From NCBI GenBank assembly GCA_015065875.1, contig SVPK01000004.1:1-45932 (forward strand): 45,932 nucleotides of DNA, given 5' to 3'. Source of the DNA: Oscillospiraceae bacterium (GTDB lineage: Bacteria; Bacillota; Clostridia; Oscillospirales; Acutalibacteraceae). Shown piece after piece: positions 18,369 through 30,495 of this stretch (the first letter of the stretch is position 1; every line of letters starts with the position of its first letter). The position numbers and the translations under genes were made by a program. The notes beneath the pieces were generated by a model, which ran no database searches, was not told where the DNA came from, and saw only the letters and a list, made by a program, of their open reading frames with translations.

Positions 18369-18398
18369 AAAACGGATGCAGTTTCCTGCATCCGTTTT
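18369..18398 (-). terminator. terminator downstream of tuf
   Basis: AAAACGGATGCAG-TTTC-CTGCATCCGTTTT. Confidence 0.85.
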
Positions 18399-18411
18399 AA
18401 TTTAGTTTAAA

Positions 18412-19611
18412 TTACTCGTTGATAGCGGTAACAACGCCCGAACCAACAGTACGGCCGCCTTCACGGATAGCGAAGCGGAGACCCTCTTCAATAGCGATAG
18501 GAGTGATAAGCTCAACATCCATCTCTACGTTATCGCCGGGCATGCACATCTCAGTGCCTGCGGGAAGGGTGATAACGCCGGTAACGTCAGTAGTTCTGAA
18601 ATAGAACTGGGGACGATAGTTGTTGAAGAAAGGAGTATGACGTCCACCTTCATCCTTGGAAAGAACGTAAACCTGACCATGGAACTTGGTGTGGGGGTTT
18701 ACAGAGCCGGGCTTACAAAGAACCTGACCACGCTCGATCTCAGTTCTCTGGATACCACGAAGGAGAGCACCGATGTTGTCGCCAGCCTCAGCATAGTCGA
18801 GAAGCTTACGGAACATTTCGATACCGGTAACAACAGTCTTCTTGCGCTCGTCGGTAAGACCGATGATTTCAACTTCCTCAGAAGTGCGGAGCTGTCCACG
18901 CTCAACACGGCCGGTAGCAACGGTACCACGACCGGTGATGGTGAATACGTCTTCAACAGGCATAAGGAACGGAAGGTCAGCCTTACGATCCGGAGTCGGA
19001 ATGTAAGAGTCAACAGCGTCCATAAGCTCTGCGATCGGAGCATACGCGGGGAGCGAAGGATCGTTATCAGCGATAAGAGCCTGATGAGCAGAACCCTTGA
19101 TGATGGGAGTATCATCGCCGGGGAACTCATAGCTGTCGAGAGTCTCGCGGATTTCCATCTCAACGAGCTCGAGAAGCTCTTCGTCATCAACAAGGTCAGT
19201 CTTGTTCATGAATACAACAATGTAGGGAACGCCAACCTGACGAGCAAGGAGAAGGTGCTCCTTGGTCTGAGCCATGGGGCCGTCAGTAGATGCGATAACG
19301 AGGATAGCACCGTCCATCTGAGCAGCACCGGTGATCATGTTCTTAACATAGTCAGCGTGTCCGGGGCAGTCAACGTGTGCATAGTGACGAGCATCGGTCT
19401 CGTACTCAACGTGTGCGGTATTGATTGTAATACCACGCTCTCTCTCTTCGGGAGCCTTATCGATGTTAGCATAGTCCTCGAACTGTGCCTGACCCTTAAG
19501 AGAAAGGTACTTAGTGATAGCAGCGGTTAAAGTGGTCTTACCGTGGTCAACGTGGCCGATAGTACCAATGTTAACGTGCGGCTTAGTTCTTTCAAATTTT
19601 GCTTTTGCCAT
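18412..19611 (-). CDS. tuf: elongation factor Tu
   Basis: '[33 protein letters not shown]', 'ERERGITI', [20 protein letters not shown]. Confidence 0.98.
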   Translation of the reverse strand: MAKAKFERTKPHVNIGTIGHVDHGKTTLTAAITKYLSLKGQAQFEDYANIDKAPEERERGITINTAHVEYETDARHYAHVDCPGHADYVKNMITGAAQMDGAILVIASTDGPMAQTKEHLLLARQVGVPYIVVFMNKTDLVDDEELLELVEMEIRETLDSYEFPGDDTPIIKGSAHQALIADNDPSLPAYAPIAELMDAVDSYIPTPDRKADLPFLMPVEDVFTITGRGTVATGRVERGQLRTSEEVEIIGLTDERKKTVVTGIEMFRKLLDYAEAGDNIGALLRGIQRTEIERGQVLCKPGSVNPHTKFHGQVYVLSKDEGGRHTPFFNNYRPQFYFRTTDVTGVITLPAGTEMCMPGDNVEMDVELITPIAIEEGLRFAIREGGRTVGSGVVTAINE

Positions 19612-19700
19612 TGGGGATTTCCTCCTTAAAATGTTTTATTGGTAAATTCCAAAATATATTCTACCAAAGATTTAATAAAAGTTCAAGTGTTTTATTAAGA

Positions 19701-21782
19701 TTAGTCCTTCTTCTGTCTGGAAGTAACAATCTGCTCAGCAATGCTCTTCGGAACTTCCTTGTAGCCATCGGGTTCCATTACATACTGACCACGTCCCTGA
19801 GACTTGGAACGAAGGTCGGTAGCATAACCAAACATGTCGGCGAGCGGAACGCGAGCATTAATCTGCTTAACACCGGAACGATCCTCGAAGCCCTGGATTT
19901 CGCCACGACGAGAGTTAAGATCGCCGATAACATCACCCATATACTCCTCGGGAACAATAACAACAACCTTCATGATGGGCTCAAGAATTACGGGAGAAGC
20001 TTCTCTGCAGGCCTCTTTGAATGCCATAGAACCGGCAATCTTAAATGCCATTTCAGAGGAGTCAACCTCGTGATAAGAACCGTCATAAAGTGTTACCTTA
20101 ACGTCAACAACGGGGTAACCTGCAAGAACACCGGCCTGTAAAGCGCCCTGAATACCTGCATCAACAGGTCCAATGAATTCCTTCGGAATTGCACCGCCGG
20201 TAACAGCATTGACAAATTCATATCCCTTACCGGTTTCGTTGGGCTCAACGATAATCTTAACATGACCGTACTGACCGGAACCACCGGACTGACGCTTATA
20301 CTTGGTTTCGTGGTCAACCTTATTGCGGATGGTTTCCTTATAAGCAACCTGAGGAGCACCAACATTAGCCTCAACCTTGAACTCACGAAGGAGACGGTCA
20401 ACGATAATTTCAAGGTGCAACTCGCCCATACCAGCAATAATGGTCTGGCCGGTTTCCTCATCGGTATAGCACTTAAAGGTAGGATCTTCTTCAGCAAGCT
20501 TTGCAAGAGCAAGACCCATTTTTTCCTGACCTGCCTTGGTCTTCGGTTCGATAGCAACACGAATAACAGGATCCGGGAAATTCATAGATTCGAGAATTAT
20601 AGGATGCTTCTCGTCGCAGAGGGTATCACCGGTAGTTGTGTTCTTAAGACCAACTGCGGCAGCGATATCACCTGCATAGCAGGTATCAATATCCTCACGG
20701 CTGTTAGCATGCATCTGTAAGATTCGGCCCATACGCTCTCTGCCGTCCTTAACCGAGTTGTAAACGGTTGTTCCGGAATCAACGGAACCCGAATAAACAC
20801 GGAAGAAGCAGATTTTACCAACATAGGGGTCGGTAGCAATCTTGAATGCAAGAGCGGAGAACGGCTCAGAATCAGAAGAATGACGAACCTCTTCCTCATC
20901 GGTATCGGGATTTACACCCTTAATAGCCTCAACGTCGGTCGGGGCAGGCATAAAGTCAACGATAGCATCGAGAAGGGGCTGAACACCCTTATTACGATAA
21001 GAAGTACCGCAGCAAACAGGTACCATCTCATTATCGATAGTTGCCTTACGGATGATCTTCTTCATCTGCTCAACAGTAGGCTCTTCACCCTCGAAATACT
21101 TCTCCATAAGCTCTTCATCCATCTCAACGATAGACTCGATAAGAGCGGTTCTGTATTTCTCTGCGAGCTCCTTCATATCATCCGGAATGGGCTCACGACG
21201 AACATCTTTTCCAAGGTCGTCATAATAAACTTCAGCATCATTATTGATAAGGTCAATAATTCCACGGAAGGTGTTTTCAACACCAATCGGGAGCTGAATC
21301 GGAACGGCATTACAATTAAAGCGCTCCTTAACCATGTCGAGAACACGGTAGAAATCGGCACCCATAATGTCCATCTTGTTAACATAGATCATACGGGGAA
21401 CCTTATATTCGTCAGCCTGACGCCAAACGGTTTCAGACTGCGGCTCAACACCACCCTTTGCGCACAAAACAGTAACAGAACCGTCAAGAACGCGGAGCGA
21501 ACGCTGAACTTCAACAGTAAAGTCAACGTGTCCGGGGGTGTCGATAATATTGATACGATGGTCCTTCCAGAAACAAGTGGTAGCAGCAGAGGTAATGGTT
21601 ATACCTCTCTCCTGCTCCTGAGCCATCCAGTCCATTACGGCATCGCCGTCATGGGTCTCACCGATTTTATGAGTTTTACCTGTATAGAACAGGATACGCT
21701 CGGTGGTGGTTGTCTTACCTGCGTCAATGTGGGCCATTATACCAATATTTCTTGTTTTTTCAAGAGATACCTTTCTTGGCAT
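19701..21782 (-). CDS. fusA: elongation factor G
   Basis: '[35 protein letters not shown]', '[11 protein letters not shown]'. Met at 21782 preferred over the track's MEDN start (21794), whose codons overlap the RBS. Confidence 0.97.
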   Translation of the reverse strand: MPRKVSLEKTRNIGIMAHIDAGKTTTTERILFYTGKTHKIGETHDGDAVMDWMAQEQERGITITSAATTCFWKDHRINIIDTPGHVDFTVEVQRSLRVLDGSVTVLCAKGGVEPQSETVWRQADEYKVPRMIYVNKMDIMGADFYRVLDMVKERFNCNAVPIQLPIGVENTFRGIIDLINNDAEVYYDDLGKDVRREPIPDDMKELAEKYRTALIESIVEMDEELMEKYFEGEEPTVEQMKKIIRKATIDNEMVPVCCGTSYRNKGVQPLLDAIVDFMPAPTDVEAIKGVNPDTDEEEVRHSSDSEPFSALAFKIATDPYVGKICFFRVYSGSVDSGTTVYNSVKDGRERMGRILQMHANSREDIDTCYAGDIAAAVGLKNTTTGDTLCDEKHPIILESMNFPDPVIRVAIEPKTKAGQEKMGLALAKLAEEDPTFKCYTDEETGQTIIAGMGELHLEIIVDRLLREFKVEANVGAPQVAYKETIRNKVDHETKYKRQSGGSGQYGHVKIIVEPNETGKGYEFVNAVTGGAIPKEFIGPVDAGIQGALQAGVLAGYPVVDVKVTLYDGSYHEVDSSEMAFKIAGSMAFKEACREASPVILEPIMKVVVIVPEEYMGDVIGDLNSRRGEIQGFEDRSGVKQINARVPLADMFGYATDLRSKSQGRGQYVMEPDGYKEVPKSIAEQIVTSRQKKD

Positions 21783-21834
21783 ATTATCCTCCATTTAAGC
21801 CGCTTAAGCGGCAAAGACTATTTTTGTTTCGTAA

Positions 21835-22305
21835 TTACCATCTGTAATGAGCGAAAGCCTTATTAGCTTCAGCCATTTTATGAGTATCGTCACGCTTCTT
21901 AGCAGCTCCGCCGATGCCGTTGATAGCATCGAGAATCTCATTAGCGAGACGCTCCTTCATTGTGGCCTCAGAACGGGCACGGCTGTAGTTAGTTAACCAG
22001 CGAAGGCCTAAGGTCTGCTTTCTCTCAGGACGAACCTCGAAAGGAACCTGATAGGTAGCACCGCCCTTACGGACAGCCTTAACCTCGAGCTGGGGCATAA
22101 CGTTTTCCATAGCCTGCTCAAAAACCTCCAGCGGATCTTTACCGGTCTTCTCGGCAATAATGTCGAAAGCTCCGTAAACGATCTTCTGGGCAACGCCCTT
22201 CTTACCATCAAGCATGATGTTGTTGATAAGGCGTGTTACAATTTTAGAATTATACAGTGGATCCGGCAAAACATCGCGTTTTGCGATAAAGCCTCTTCTT
22301 GGCAC
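21835..22305 (-). CDS. rpsG: 30S ribosomal protein S7
   Basis: '[46 protein letters not shown]'. GTG at 22305; AAGGAGG RBS lies inside the track's extension. Confidence 0.97.
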   Translation of the reverse strand: MPRRGFIAKRDVLPDPLYNSKIVTRLINNIMLDGKKGVAQKIVYGAFDIIAEKTGKDPLEVFEQAMENVMPQLEVKAVRKGGATYQVPFEVRPERKQTLGLRWLTNYSRARSEATMKERLANEILDAINGIGGAAKKRDDTHKMAEANKAFAHYRW

Positions 22306-22432
22306 TGCACTTCCCTCCTTCACATTTATGATATCATAGGTACTCGAGCGACAAATCCCGTGGCACCAAGCAGGGCGTTACATATATTATATATAAACGC
22401 TGCTTGATATTACAGCTGAATTCGTCTTTAAC

Positions 22433-22855
22433 TTATTTTGCGCTTGCTTTCGGGCGCTTTGCGCCGTACTTGGAACGACTCTGCATTCTGTTAGCAACAC
22501 CCTGGGTATCAAGGGTTCCTCTGATGATGTGATAACGCACACCAGGAAGGTCCTTAACACGTCCGCCACGAATGAGAACAACGCTATGCTCCTGAAGATT
22601 GTGTCCAACGCCCGGAATGTAAGCAGAAACTTCCATACCGTTCGAAAGACGTACTCTAGCAATTTTACGCAAAGCAGAGTTCGGCTTCTTGGGGGTCGAG
22701 GTCTTAACAGCTGTGCAGACACCGCGCTTCTGGGGAGAATTCTGGTCTACCTGAACGCGCTTCATAGAGTTAAAGCTCTTTAAAAGTGCAGGAGCCTTGG
22801 CTTTCTTTTCCATAGTCTCGCGGCCGTTGCGCACTAACTGGTTAAAGGTTGGCAT
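22433..22855 (-). CDS. rpsL: 30S ribosomal protein S12
   Basis: '[13 protein letters not shown]', '[31 protein letters not shown]', '[19 protein letters not shown]'. Confidence 0.98.
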   Translation of the reverse strand: MPTFNQLVRNGRETMEKKAKAPALLKSFNSMKRVQVDQNSPQKRGVCTAVKTSTPKKPNSALRKIARVRLSNGMEVSAYIPGVGHNLQEHSVVLIRGGRVKDLPGVRYHIIRGTLDTQGVANRMQSRSKYGAKRPKASAK

Positions 22856-22886
22856 ATTACACCTCCTATATATAAATTAATATCTC

Positions 22887-22910
22887 GCAGACGGACACTT
22901 GTCCGCCTAC
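22887..22910 (-). promoter_or_regulatory. rpsL leader hairpin
   Basis: Minus strand GTAGGCGGAC-AAGT-GTCCGTCTGC, 10-bp stem with two G-U pairs, between promoter and RBS. Confidence 0.5.
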
Positions 22911-22967
22911 GTAATATCTTAAATATTTCTGAATATTATGTTAACCATAATACCCCAGCAATTACTG

Positions 22968-22996
22968 ATAATACCACGAAAAATCAAGTTTGTCAA
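22968..22996 (-). promoter_or_regulatory. putative sigma-A promoter of rpsL-rpsG-fusA-tuf
   Basis: Minus strand TTGACA, 17-bp spacer, TATTAT. Confidence 0.8.
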
Positions 22997-23014
22997 TAGG
23001 TAAAATCGATTTTC

Positions 23015-24007
23015 CTATCCCTTGACCTTTAAAATAAAATGCAATGTTCGATACATTTTGTGTTTTAAGCAAAACAAATATATTTTTCCAACAATACCCT
23101 TGCGAGCAACCGATTCGATAAAATACTTATTGCTTAAAAATCCTGAAAATTTCTCAAACGCATAATCATAAAACTCATTAAGAAGCTTATGCTTTGAGGT
23201 CGCTTTAAGAATTCTGGCAGGAGCATCCCAAAAAATTGCTCTTGCTCCCAGATAATCAAGCTCCTCTTTATATTCATCATACAAGCCGTTTTCTTTATAA
23301 TAATCGATAATATTCTCAATCGCACCAAAAATCTCGCGGTTGCGGTCAAGATTACTGCTATGGATTATCGAGCCGGCTCTTTGCAGATAATAATATAAGC
23401 ATTTATCGGTAAAAACTATACCATCAGCAAAGGCAAAGAGCTTTGTTGTTGTGCATATATCCTCGAACCATACCTTGCTGGGATAGCGAATATTATTCTT
23501 TAAAAATAACTCACGCTTATAAATCTTGTTCCAAGCTGCGGGCGAAATTGTTAACGCGAATTTATCTTTTTTAATGTCTAAACGCTTATTAATAGGCACA
23601 GACTCGATAACATCCCAGGTTTTTCCCTCTTCAGTAATATAACGAATTCCGCAAACAGCAATATCAGCACCATGCTCATTGCAAAGCCCGACAAGAGTTT
23701 CAAGCATATCTTCTGCAATATAATCATCGCTATCGATAAATATCAGATATTCGCCATTTGCGACTTCGATACCGGTATTGCGCGCACCGCCGAGGCCTGC
23801 GTTTTCTTGATGAATAACCCTAACCTTTTGAGGATATCGGGAAGCATACTCCTCGCAGATATCGGCACTCTTATCGTTACCGCCGTCATCAACAGCTATA
23901 ACCTCATAATCCTCAAAGGTTTGGTTAAGAATCGAATCCAAACACTTTGCGATATACTTTTCAACATTATATACAGGAACTATAACACTAACCTTGGGAC
24001 AACTCAT
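23015..24007 (-). CDS. family 2 glycosyltransferase
   Basis: 'PKVSVIVPVYNVEKYIAKCLDSILNQTFEDYEVIAVDDGGNDKSADI', 'FIDSDDYI'. Start at MSCPK, 24007. Confidence 0.9.
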   Translation of the reverse strand: MSCPKVSVIVPVYNVEKYIAKCLDSILNQTFEDYEVIAVDDGGNDKSADICEEYASRYPQKVRVIHQENAGLGGARNTGIEVANGEYLIFIDSDDYIAEDMLETLVGLCNEHGADIAVCGIRYITEEGKTWDVIESVPINKRLDIKKDKFALTISPAAWNKIYKRELFLKNNIRYPSKVWFEDICTTTKLFAFADGIVFTDKCLYYYLQRAGSIIHSSNLDRNREIFGAIENIIDYYKENGLYDEYKEELDYLGARAIFWDAPARILKATSKHKLLNEFYDYAFEKFSGFLSNKYFIESVARKGIVGKIYLFCLKHKMYRTLHFILKVKG

Positions 24008-25520
24008 TATTAATCTCCTTTTTATGTCTATATAAAACAAATAAACACGCAAGAATCATTGAAATATATATAGAAACGTTTGGCCTGCGCAATACATTTC
24101 CCGAAAGTTGCGCCGCACCCATAAGCAAAACGAAGGTGCCAAAAAGTAAACCGCTTTCAAGAGTTACAAAATTCTTGAAATTCTTAAATATTTCTTTAAG
24201 CACTAAAAATGCGAAATACGCCATAAACAGAATATATACACCGAAACCGACATATCCCGAATAATAGAACACCGACGGGAAATCATTTTCGAGGTCGTAT
24301 ATTTCCTCGGCCGTCACCAAAGTGCTGTATTCATATCCAAAGCAACGGGTTAGAAAATCGCTCTCCTCCCACGCAAGCTCTGCAAATATGTTTTTCTTTT
24401 CGCGAGCATCAAGCAATTCGGCCGAAACTGTTGAATAATTATACTTCTCTGCCACTCGCTCAATACCGAAACGATTAATAATATCATTTAGGTAACCGCC
24501 CGCAAACTCACGATACAATTTTTCGTATCTTTCAAGCTTTTTGCGCTTGGCTTCAGCCTTTTCTTCGGGAGTTAACTCATCCTCGCCCTTGGAGTTATCG
24601 GGGTCCTCCGGATCGAGCATTGCCAAGCTATCATTTAAATTAAGTTGGTGATTACTGTATGCGGTGCTTTGACTATTCTCACGTTGCTTCATCGGAGAAT
24701 CCTCGATAAATACAAACGATAAAACTAAAACGGCGCACAAAGAAACCACAGGAATTAAATTACTAAAAATATATTTTTTGCGTGATTCTTTAGCGGTTAT
24801 AAAATTAACGGCTATAAGGAACAAGAAGCCCAAAGCAATAATAATCAAAGAATAAAAGGTTAGCTTTGTTCCTGTGAAGAAAAGTAAACTAAAGCAGATA
24901 CCGCATGCCGCAACAAAAAACAATTTACTTAAGCGATATGCGAAAAGCAAGGCAAGCGGCATCAAAAGCATAACAATTGAGCTTTGGGCGTTATGAACCT
25001 CAAACCACCCCATTAAGCCGACCTTATGATATGCCCCATATGTATATTCGGGCATACCAACAAGATACGAAAGACCAATAACACCCCAAATGGTGCAAAC
25101 ATTAGCGAAAAATGCCGAGCTTATTATCTTAATTGGGTTAGAAATCCGTTTTATAACTGTAATAAAAGCAATACACATTGCGGGAGTTTGAACGGTTCTA
25201 AAGAAATTAGCGGCATCCTCAACAAAGGATACATAGCCGATTCTAAAGCAATTAACGGCATGCAAAGCAAAGTATCCGCCCGCAACGGCTGCAAAAACGT
25301 AATATACCCTCTTATGATCGCTAATTATGAATGCAAAAAGCATTACGAAAACAAACATACCCATACGAAGCATGGTTGATATAACCGTCATGTTCAACTT
25401 AACAAGGAAAAATGACATTACATCCAAAAGCGGCTGGATAGTTATAAGGAGAAATATAAATATTTTTAATACTTTTTCGTTTGATAAAAGGCTTTTTGTA
25501 TTGGCAAGCTTCATATTCAA
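23988..25520 (-). CDS. polytopic membrane protein, O-antigen polymerase/ligase-like
   Basis: 510 aa, about 10+ TM segments and one long hydrophilic loop; lies between two glycosyltransferase genes with overlaps. Confidence 0.65.
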   Translation of the reverse strand: MNMKLANTKSLLSNEKVLKIFIFLLITIQPLLDVMSFFLVKLNMTVISTMLRMGMFVFVMLFAFIISDHKRVYYVFAAVAGGYFALHAVNCFRIGYVSFVEDAANFFRTVQTPAMCIAFITVIKRISNPIKIISSAFFANVCTIWGVIGLSYLVGMPEYTYGAYHKVGLMGWFEVHNAQSSIVMLLMPLALLFAYRLSKLFFVAACGICFSLLFFTGTKLTFYSLIIIALGFLFLIAVNFITAKESRKKYIFSNLIPVVSLCAVLVLSFVFIEDSPMKQRENSQSTAYSNHQLNLNDSLAMLDPEDPDNSKGEDELTPEEKAEAKRKKLERYEKLYREFAGGYLNDIINRFGIERVAEKYNYSTVSAELLDAREKKNIFAELAWEESDFLTRCFGYEYSTLVTAEEIYDLENDFPSVFYYSGYVGFGVYILFMAYFAFLVLKEIFKNFKNFVTLESGLLFGTFVLLMGAAQLSGNVLRRPNVSIYISMILACLFVLYRHKKEINNELSQG

Positions 25521-26726
25521 TTATCTCCTTTCATATTATTATCACTCAGCAACTTCATCCACAATTCCATTATGTTTTCTTTGCTATAGTATTTTGCTAA
25601 TTCACATGCCTTATCGCCCATTTCAGAGCGCAGGGCATCGTTATCCGCAAGTTCCGATAATGCGCCTGCAAAGGCCTCAATATCATTATCGGCTACCATT
25701 ATTCCCGATTCGTTATTTTTGATAACGGCCTGCGGACCGCGAACATCAAAAGCAACCGCGGGAACTTGACAAACACCTGCCTCAATAATAACGGTTGGTA
25801 AAGCCTCGGTAAATGAGGGTAACGCATATATTTTTGAGGAACACAGTTCTTCTATTACCTTATCATTGGGAATCATTCCGGTGAATATAACCGAATTTTG
25901 GAGGTCATATTCCCTAACCTTCTTTTCGAGCGCTTCCCTTTCGGCTCCATCGCCAATTAACTTCAAGCACCAGTCGGGATGTGTATTAACAAATATTTTC
26001 CAAGCATCAAGCAATCGCAAAAAGCCCTTTTCAGGAGAAAAACGACCAACCGAAACAACCTGGTTAATACGTTTAGCAGTTGCATCAACATTTGGGAATT
26101 TATAAAGAAAATTAGGAACGGTAACGCATTTAGTATTCTTATTATGCGGCTCCATAATATTTTTAACCTCGTCGGTCATTTGAGGTGTTAAGAGAGTAAA
26201 ATAATCTATATTGTTATACTTAAACTTAAAATCGTTAAGCAAATTATCTTCAAATTTATGGTCAAAATGCAATTGTGCAATCTTAAGAACACCTTTTTTG
26301 CCGTATTTAGAGAGCAAAACCGAATGTTCAGCTCTGGTGGAAATAACAACTCCATCATCGATGCTTTTGATTGCTTTAACAATCGATTTTGTTTTAAGGC
26401 GCAATACCTTAATAGCATAAAGCGCTTCTTTTATAACTCTAAAAGGATTCTTTGAGCGAACGGCTCTTTTAAATTCATCGCGATTAGGATGAACATCTGT
26501 AAGATATGTTATTTTTACGCGGCTATCAAAAAAATAAGCAGGCTCACCCAAACAATAAACACAAAGAACCTCAACATCAAATCCCATTTCAACAAAAGCA
26601 TTGGCCAAAGATGAAATAACCATCTCAACCCCACCATGCATTAGATGCAATGAGGTAATAAAAATTTTCTTGTGTTTAAACGTTTTAGATGCGTCTGCAA
26701 AAGAACCAGTAGCTTTTTCAGTCAAC
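25517..26726 (-). CDS. family 4-like glycosyltransferase
   Basis: 'TSLHLMHGGVEMVISSLANAFVEMGFDVEVLCVY', 'VVSVGRFSPEKGFLRLLDAW', 'ALPSFTEALPTVIIEAGVCQVPAVAFDVRGP'. TTG start at 26726 inferred from GGAGG; track extends to 26791. Confidence 0.85.
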
Positions 26727-26751
26727 GTTTTGCCTCCTAAAACTACGGCGC

Positions 26752-26779
26752 ACGGGTAACGGCATTCACCGTTACCCGT
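26752..26779 (-). terminator. hairpin between rpoC and the glycosyltransferase gene
   Basis: ACGGGTAACGG-...-CCGTTACCCGT 11-bp perfect stem; minus-strand U tract is weak (TTTT after several bases). Confidence 0.55.
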
Positions 26780-26791
26780 AACGCTAAACAA

Positions 26792-29700
26792 TTACTCGTC
26801 TATTTCCGTAATATCAGAACGGTTACAGTAGTTTATCTCGTTCTCTTTCATACCGGTACCGGCAGGAACGAGCTTACCAATAATAACATTTTCCTTAAGA
26901 CCAAAGAGCGGGTCTTCCTTGCCCTTGATAGCAGCATCGGTAAGAACACGGGTGGTCTCCTGGAAGGATGCGGCAGACAGGAATGACTCGGTAGCAAGAG
27001 AAGCCTTGGTAATACCAAGCAGAGTCGGCTCATAGGTTGCGGGAACGAGGTCGGTCTCGCCTGCAGCAATTCTGGCATTGATTTCGTCATTAGCTGCATA
27101 TACCTCGCCGCGCTCATATGTGGCCTCGGGAAGCAGGTTGGTGCTGCCCGGGTCGGTAATCTTAAGCTTTCTCATCATCTGTCTGATAATGATTTCGATG
27201 TGCTTATCGTTGATATCAACACCCTGAGTTCTATAAGCACTCTGGATTTCAGCGATAATATAATCCTGAACGGCTTCCGGTCCGAGAACGGCAAGAATAT
27301 CCTTCGGGATGATAGCACCGTCGATAAGCTTATCTCCGGCCTTAACATAATCGCCATCGTGAACACGAACGCGGCTTCCGAAGGGAACCTGCTCCTTAAT
27401 CTCGGTTGCGGTTTCCTCGTTGGTAACAACGATTACATTGCTGCGGCGCTCCTCAATTATGCGAACGCGACCGCTAATCTTACTAATAAGACCGCAATGC
27501 TTGGGTGTGCGTGCTTCGAAGAGTTCCTCAACACGCGGCAGACCCTGGGTAATATCCTCCGTACTGGCGATACCACCGGTATGGAAGGTTCTCATTGTAA
27601 GCTGTGTACCGGGTTCACCGATGGACTGTGCGGCAATGATACCAACAGCCTCACCAACGGTAACCGGCTTACCAAGAGCCAGGTTAACACCGTAGCACTT
27701 CTTACAAATACCATGCTTGGAGTGGCAAGTGAGGATAGAACGGATAACAACCTTACCATCCTTTTTGCGCTGTTCCTCAAGAGCGGCCTTTTCAACGGCA
27801 GCTGCATTGCGGGTTTTAGCGGTTTTGGCGGTTGCAATCTTATTCTCAAGAGCCTCAATCTTGCTATCGATAGCCTCAAGCTTTGCATTAACGTTTGCCT
27901 GAATCTTCATGGCATCGTCTTCATCCATCATCTTATCAGCAGAAACAATTACCTCACCTGTAGACTCATCAATATAGTCCTTAAGGAGATAACGTCCAAC
28001 AAGACGCTCGGAGAGCGGCTCAATAAGATGATTTCCGTCCTTAATATCGCCAACTGCGAGTCCCTCATCGGTTCCGCAATCGTCCTCGCGGATGATAACA
28101 TCCTGCGAAACGTCAACTAGACGACGGGTTAGATAACCGGAGTCAGCAGTTCGAAGAGCGGTATCGGCAAGTCCCTTACGAGCACCACGAGAAGAAATGA
28201 AGTATTCTAAAACGTTCAGACCTTCACGATAGTTAGCACGAATCGGAACCTCAATGATTTTACCTGCGGTATTTGCGATAAGTCCGCGCATACCTGCAAG
28301 CTGACGAATCTGGCTCATAGAACCACGAGCACCGGAATCAGCCATCATATAAATCGGGTTAAATTCATCAAGGTTGTTGGTAAGAGCTTTAGCAACATCC
28401 TCGGTAACATTGTTCCAAATCTTAATGATCTGGTGGCTACGTTCTTCATCGTTGATAAATCCACGACGATATTCCTTGGTTACGCCATCAATCTGCTTTT
28501 CAGCCTCGGCGATAAGGTCAGCCTTTTCGGGCGGGATAACAGCATCGGTAACTGCAACGGTGATAGCACCCTTGGTTGAATACTTAAATCCTGTAGCCTT
28601 AATATTATCAAGAACGATTGCCGACTTGCTTGTTCCGAGAACACGGATACAACGGTCGATAATCTTACCTAACTGCTTTTTGCCAATCTTATTAACTTCA
28701 CCGTTAGGCTTATAGGGCGAGATTTCGAGATCAAGCTCATGACCTTCAACGGTTCTGTCAACATAGCCAAGCTCCTGCGGAATGGATTCATTAAATATAA
28801 TAAATCCAACAGTTGCATCAACTATACGGGAAATCGGGGTTCCATCAGCCTTTTCACCCTGCATACGAACCTTAATCGGTGCATGAAGGCCAACAACACC
28901 GTCATTATAGGCCATAATAGCCTCGTTCTTATCACGGAAAACCTTACCTGCGCCCGGCTCATCATCCTTAATTATAGTAAGGTAATACGAACCGAGAACC
29001 ATATCCTGGGTAGGAACGGCAACAGGCTTACCATCAGAGGGCTTAAGCAGGTTGTTAGCGGCAAGCATAAGGAAGCGAGCCTCTGCCTGTGCCTCTGCCG
29101 AAAGCGGAACGTGAACAGCCATCTGGTCGCCGTCGAAGTCGGCGTTGTATGCGGTACATACGAGCGGATGCAGCTTAAGCGCACGACCTTCTACAAGAAC
29201 AGGCTCAAATGCTTGGATACCTAAACGGTGAAGTGTAGGAGCACGGTTGAGGAGAACAGGATGCTCCTTAATAACGGTTTCGAGTGCATCCCAAACCTCG
29301 GTTCCTGCACGCTCAACCATCTTTCTGGCAGTCTTAATGTTAGAAACGGCATTGGTTTCAACCAATCTCTTCATAACGAAGGGCTTGAATAGTTCAATTG
29401 CCATTTCCTTCGGAAGACCGCACTGATACATTTTAAGTTCAGGACCAACAACGATAACCGAACGACCGGAATAGTCAACACGCTTACCGAGAAGGTTCTG
29501 ACGGAAACGACCCTGCTTACCCTTAAGCATATCGGAAAGGGACTTAAATGCACGGTTGTTGGGGCCTGTAACAGGCTTGCCGCGACGGCCGTTATCGATA
29601 AGAGCATCAACGGCTTCCTGAAGCATTCTCTTCTCGTTGCGAACGATGATATCGGGTGCTCCGAGTTCGAGAAGTCTCTTTAAGCGGTTATTACGGTTGA

Positions 29701-30481
29701 TAACACGACGATAGAGGTCATTTAAGTCGCTTGTTGCGAAACGACCACCGTCGAGCTGAACCATAGGACGTAAATCCGGAGGAATAACCGGAAGAACATC
29801 AAGTATCATCCATTCGGGGCGGTTGCCCGAAAGTCTGAATGCCTCTAAAACCTCAAGGCGCTTAAATATACGAACTCTCTTCTGACCTGCAGCGGTCTCG
29901 AGTTCTGCCTTAAGTTCATCACAAACCTTATCAAGGTCGATTTCGGAGAGAAGCTTCTTAATAGCCTCTGCGCCCATTCCGGCATCGAAATCATCCTCAT
30001 ATTTTTCGCGCATATCGCGATACTGCTTTTCGGTTAAAAGCTGGTTCTTTTCTAGCGGGGTGTTGCCCGGGTCGATAACGATATACTGCGAGAAATACAA
30101 AACCTGCTCAAGAAGCTTGGGCGAAACATCTAGTGCCAAGCCCATTCTTGAAGGAATGGTTTTATAATACCAAATATGCGAAACAGGAGCTGCGAGCTCA
30201 ATGGTTCCCATACGCTCACGACGAACCTTTGCGCGAGTAACCTCAACACCGCAACGTTCGCATATTTTACCCTTATAACGGATGCGCTTATACTTTCCGC
30301 AGTGGCATTCCCAGTCCTTTGTGGGTCCAAAGATGCGCTCGCAGAAAAGTCCGCCCGGTTCGGGTTTCAAAGTTCTGTAGTTGATGGTTTCGGGTTTAGT
30401 AACCTCACCATGCGACCAACTTCTAATTTGGTCCGGAGATGCAAGTCCGATTTTAATAGATTCAAATTCAATTTCTGCCAT
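26792..30481 (-). CDS. rpoC: DNA-directed RNA polymerase subunit beta'
   Basis: '[18 protein letters not shown]' with NADFDGD, zinc-binding '[24 protein letters not shown]'. Confidence 0.98.
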   Translation of the reverse strand: MAEIEFESIKIGLASPDQIRSWSHGEVTKPETINYRTLKPEPGGLFCERIFGPTKDWECHCGKYKRIRYKGKICERCGVEVTRAKVRRERMGTIELAAPVSHIWYYKTIPSRMGLALDVSPKLLEQVLYFSQYIVIDPGNTPLEKNQLLTEKQYRDMREKYEDDFDAGMGAEAIKKLLSEIDLDKVCDELKAELETAAGQKRVRIFKRLEVLEAFRLSGNRPEWMILDVLPVIPPDLRPMVQLDGGRFATSDLNDLYRRVINRNNRLKRLLELGAPDIIVRNEKRMLQEAVDALIDNGRRGKPVTGPNNRAFKSLSDMLKGKQGRFRQNLLGKRVDYSGRSVIVVGPELKMYQCGLPKEMAIELFKPFVMKRLVETNAVSNIKTARKMVERAGTEVWDALETVIKEHPVLLNRAPTLHRLGIQAFEPVLVEGRALKLHPLVCTAYNADFDGDQMAVHVPLSAEAQAEARFLMLAANNLLKPSDGKPVAVPTQDMVLGSYYLTIIKDDEPGAGKVFRDKNEAIMAYNDGVVGLHAPIKVRMQGEKADGTPISRIVDATVGFIIFNESIPQELGYVDRTVEGHELDLEISPYKPNGEVNKIGKKQLGKIIDRCIRVLGTSKSAIVLDNIKATGFKYSTKGAITVAVTDAVIPPEKADLIAEAEKQIDGVTKEYRRGFINDEERSHQIIKIWNNVTEDVAKALTNNLDEFNPIYMMADSGARGSMSQIRQLAGMRGLIANTAGKIIEVPIRANYREGLNVLEYFISSRGARKGLADTALRTADSGYLTRRLVDVSQDVIIREDDCGTDEGLAVGDIKDGNHLIEPLSERLVGRYLLKDYIDESTGEVIVSADKMMDEDDAMKIQANVNAKLEAIDSKIEALENKIATAKTAKTRNAAAVEKAALEEQRKKDGKVVIRSILTCHSKHGICKKCYGVNLALGKPVTVGEAVGIIAAQSIGEPGTQLTMRTFHTGGIASTEDITQGLPRVEELFEARTPKHCGLISKISGRVRIIEERRSNVIVVTNEETATEIKEQVPFGSRVRVHDGDYVKAGDKLIDGAIIPKDILAVLGPEAVQDYIIAEIQSAYRTQGVDINDKHIEIIIRQMMRKLKITDPGSTNLLPEATYERGEVYAANDEINARIAAGETDLVPATYEPTLLGITKASLATESFLSAASFQETTRVLTDAAIKGKEDPLFGLKENVIIGKLVPAGTGMKENEINYCNRSDITEIDE

Positions 30482-30495
30482 TTGATTGCCCTCCG

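Noticed and set aside
18637-19530. 297-aa plus-strand ORF antisense to tuf
   Set aside because: Shadow ORF of a highly biased conserved gene; no RBS or family motif. The same applies to 20880-21866 (antisense fusA) and 27200-28120 (antisense rpoC).
22433-22855. Streptomycin-resistance substitutions in rpsL
   Set aside because: The PKKPNS and [12 protein letters not shown] motifs look wild type.
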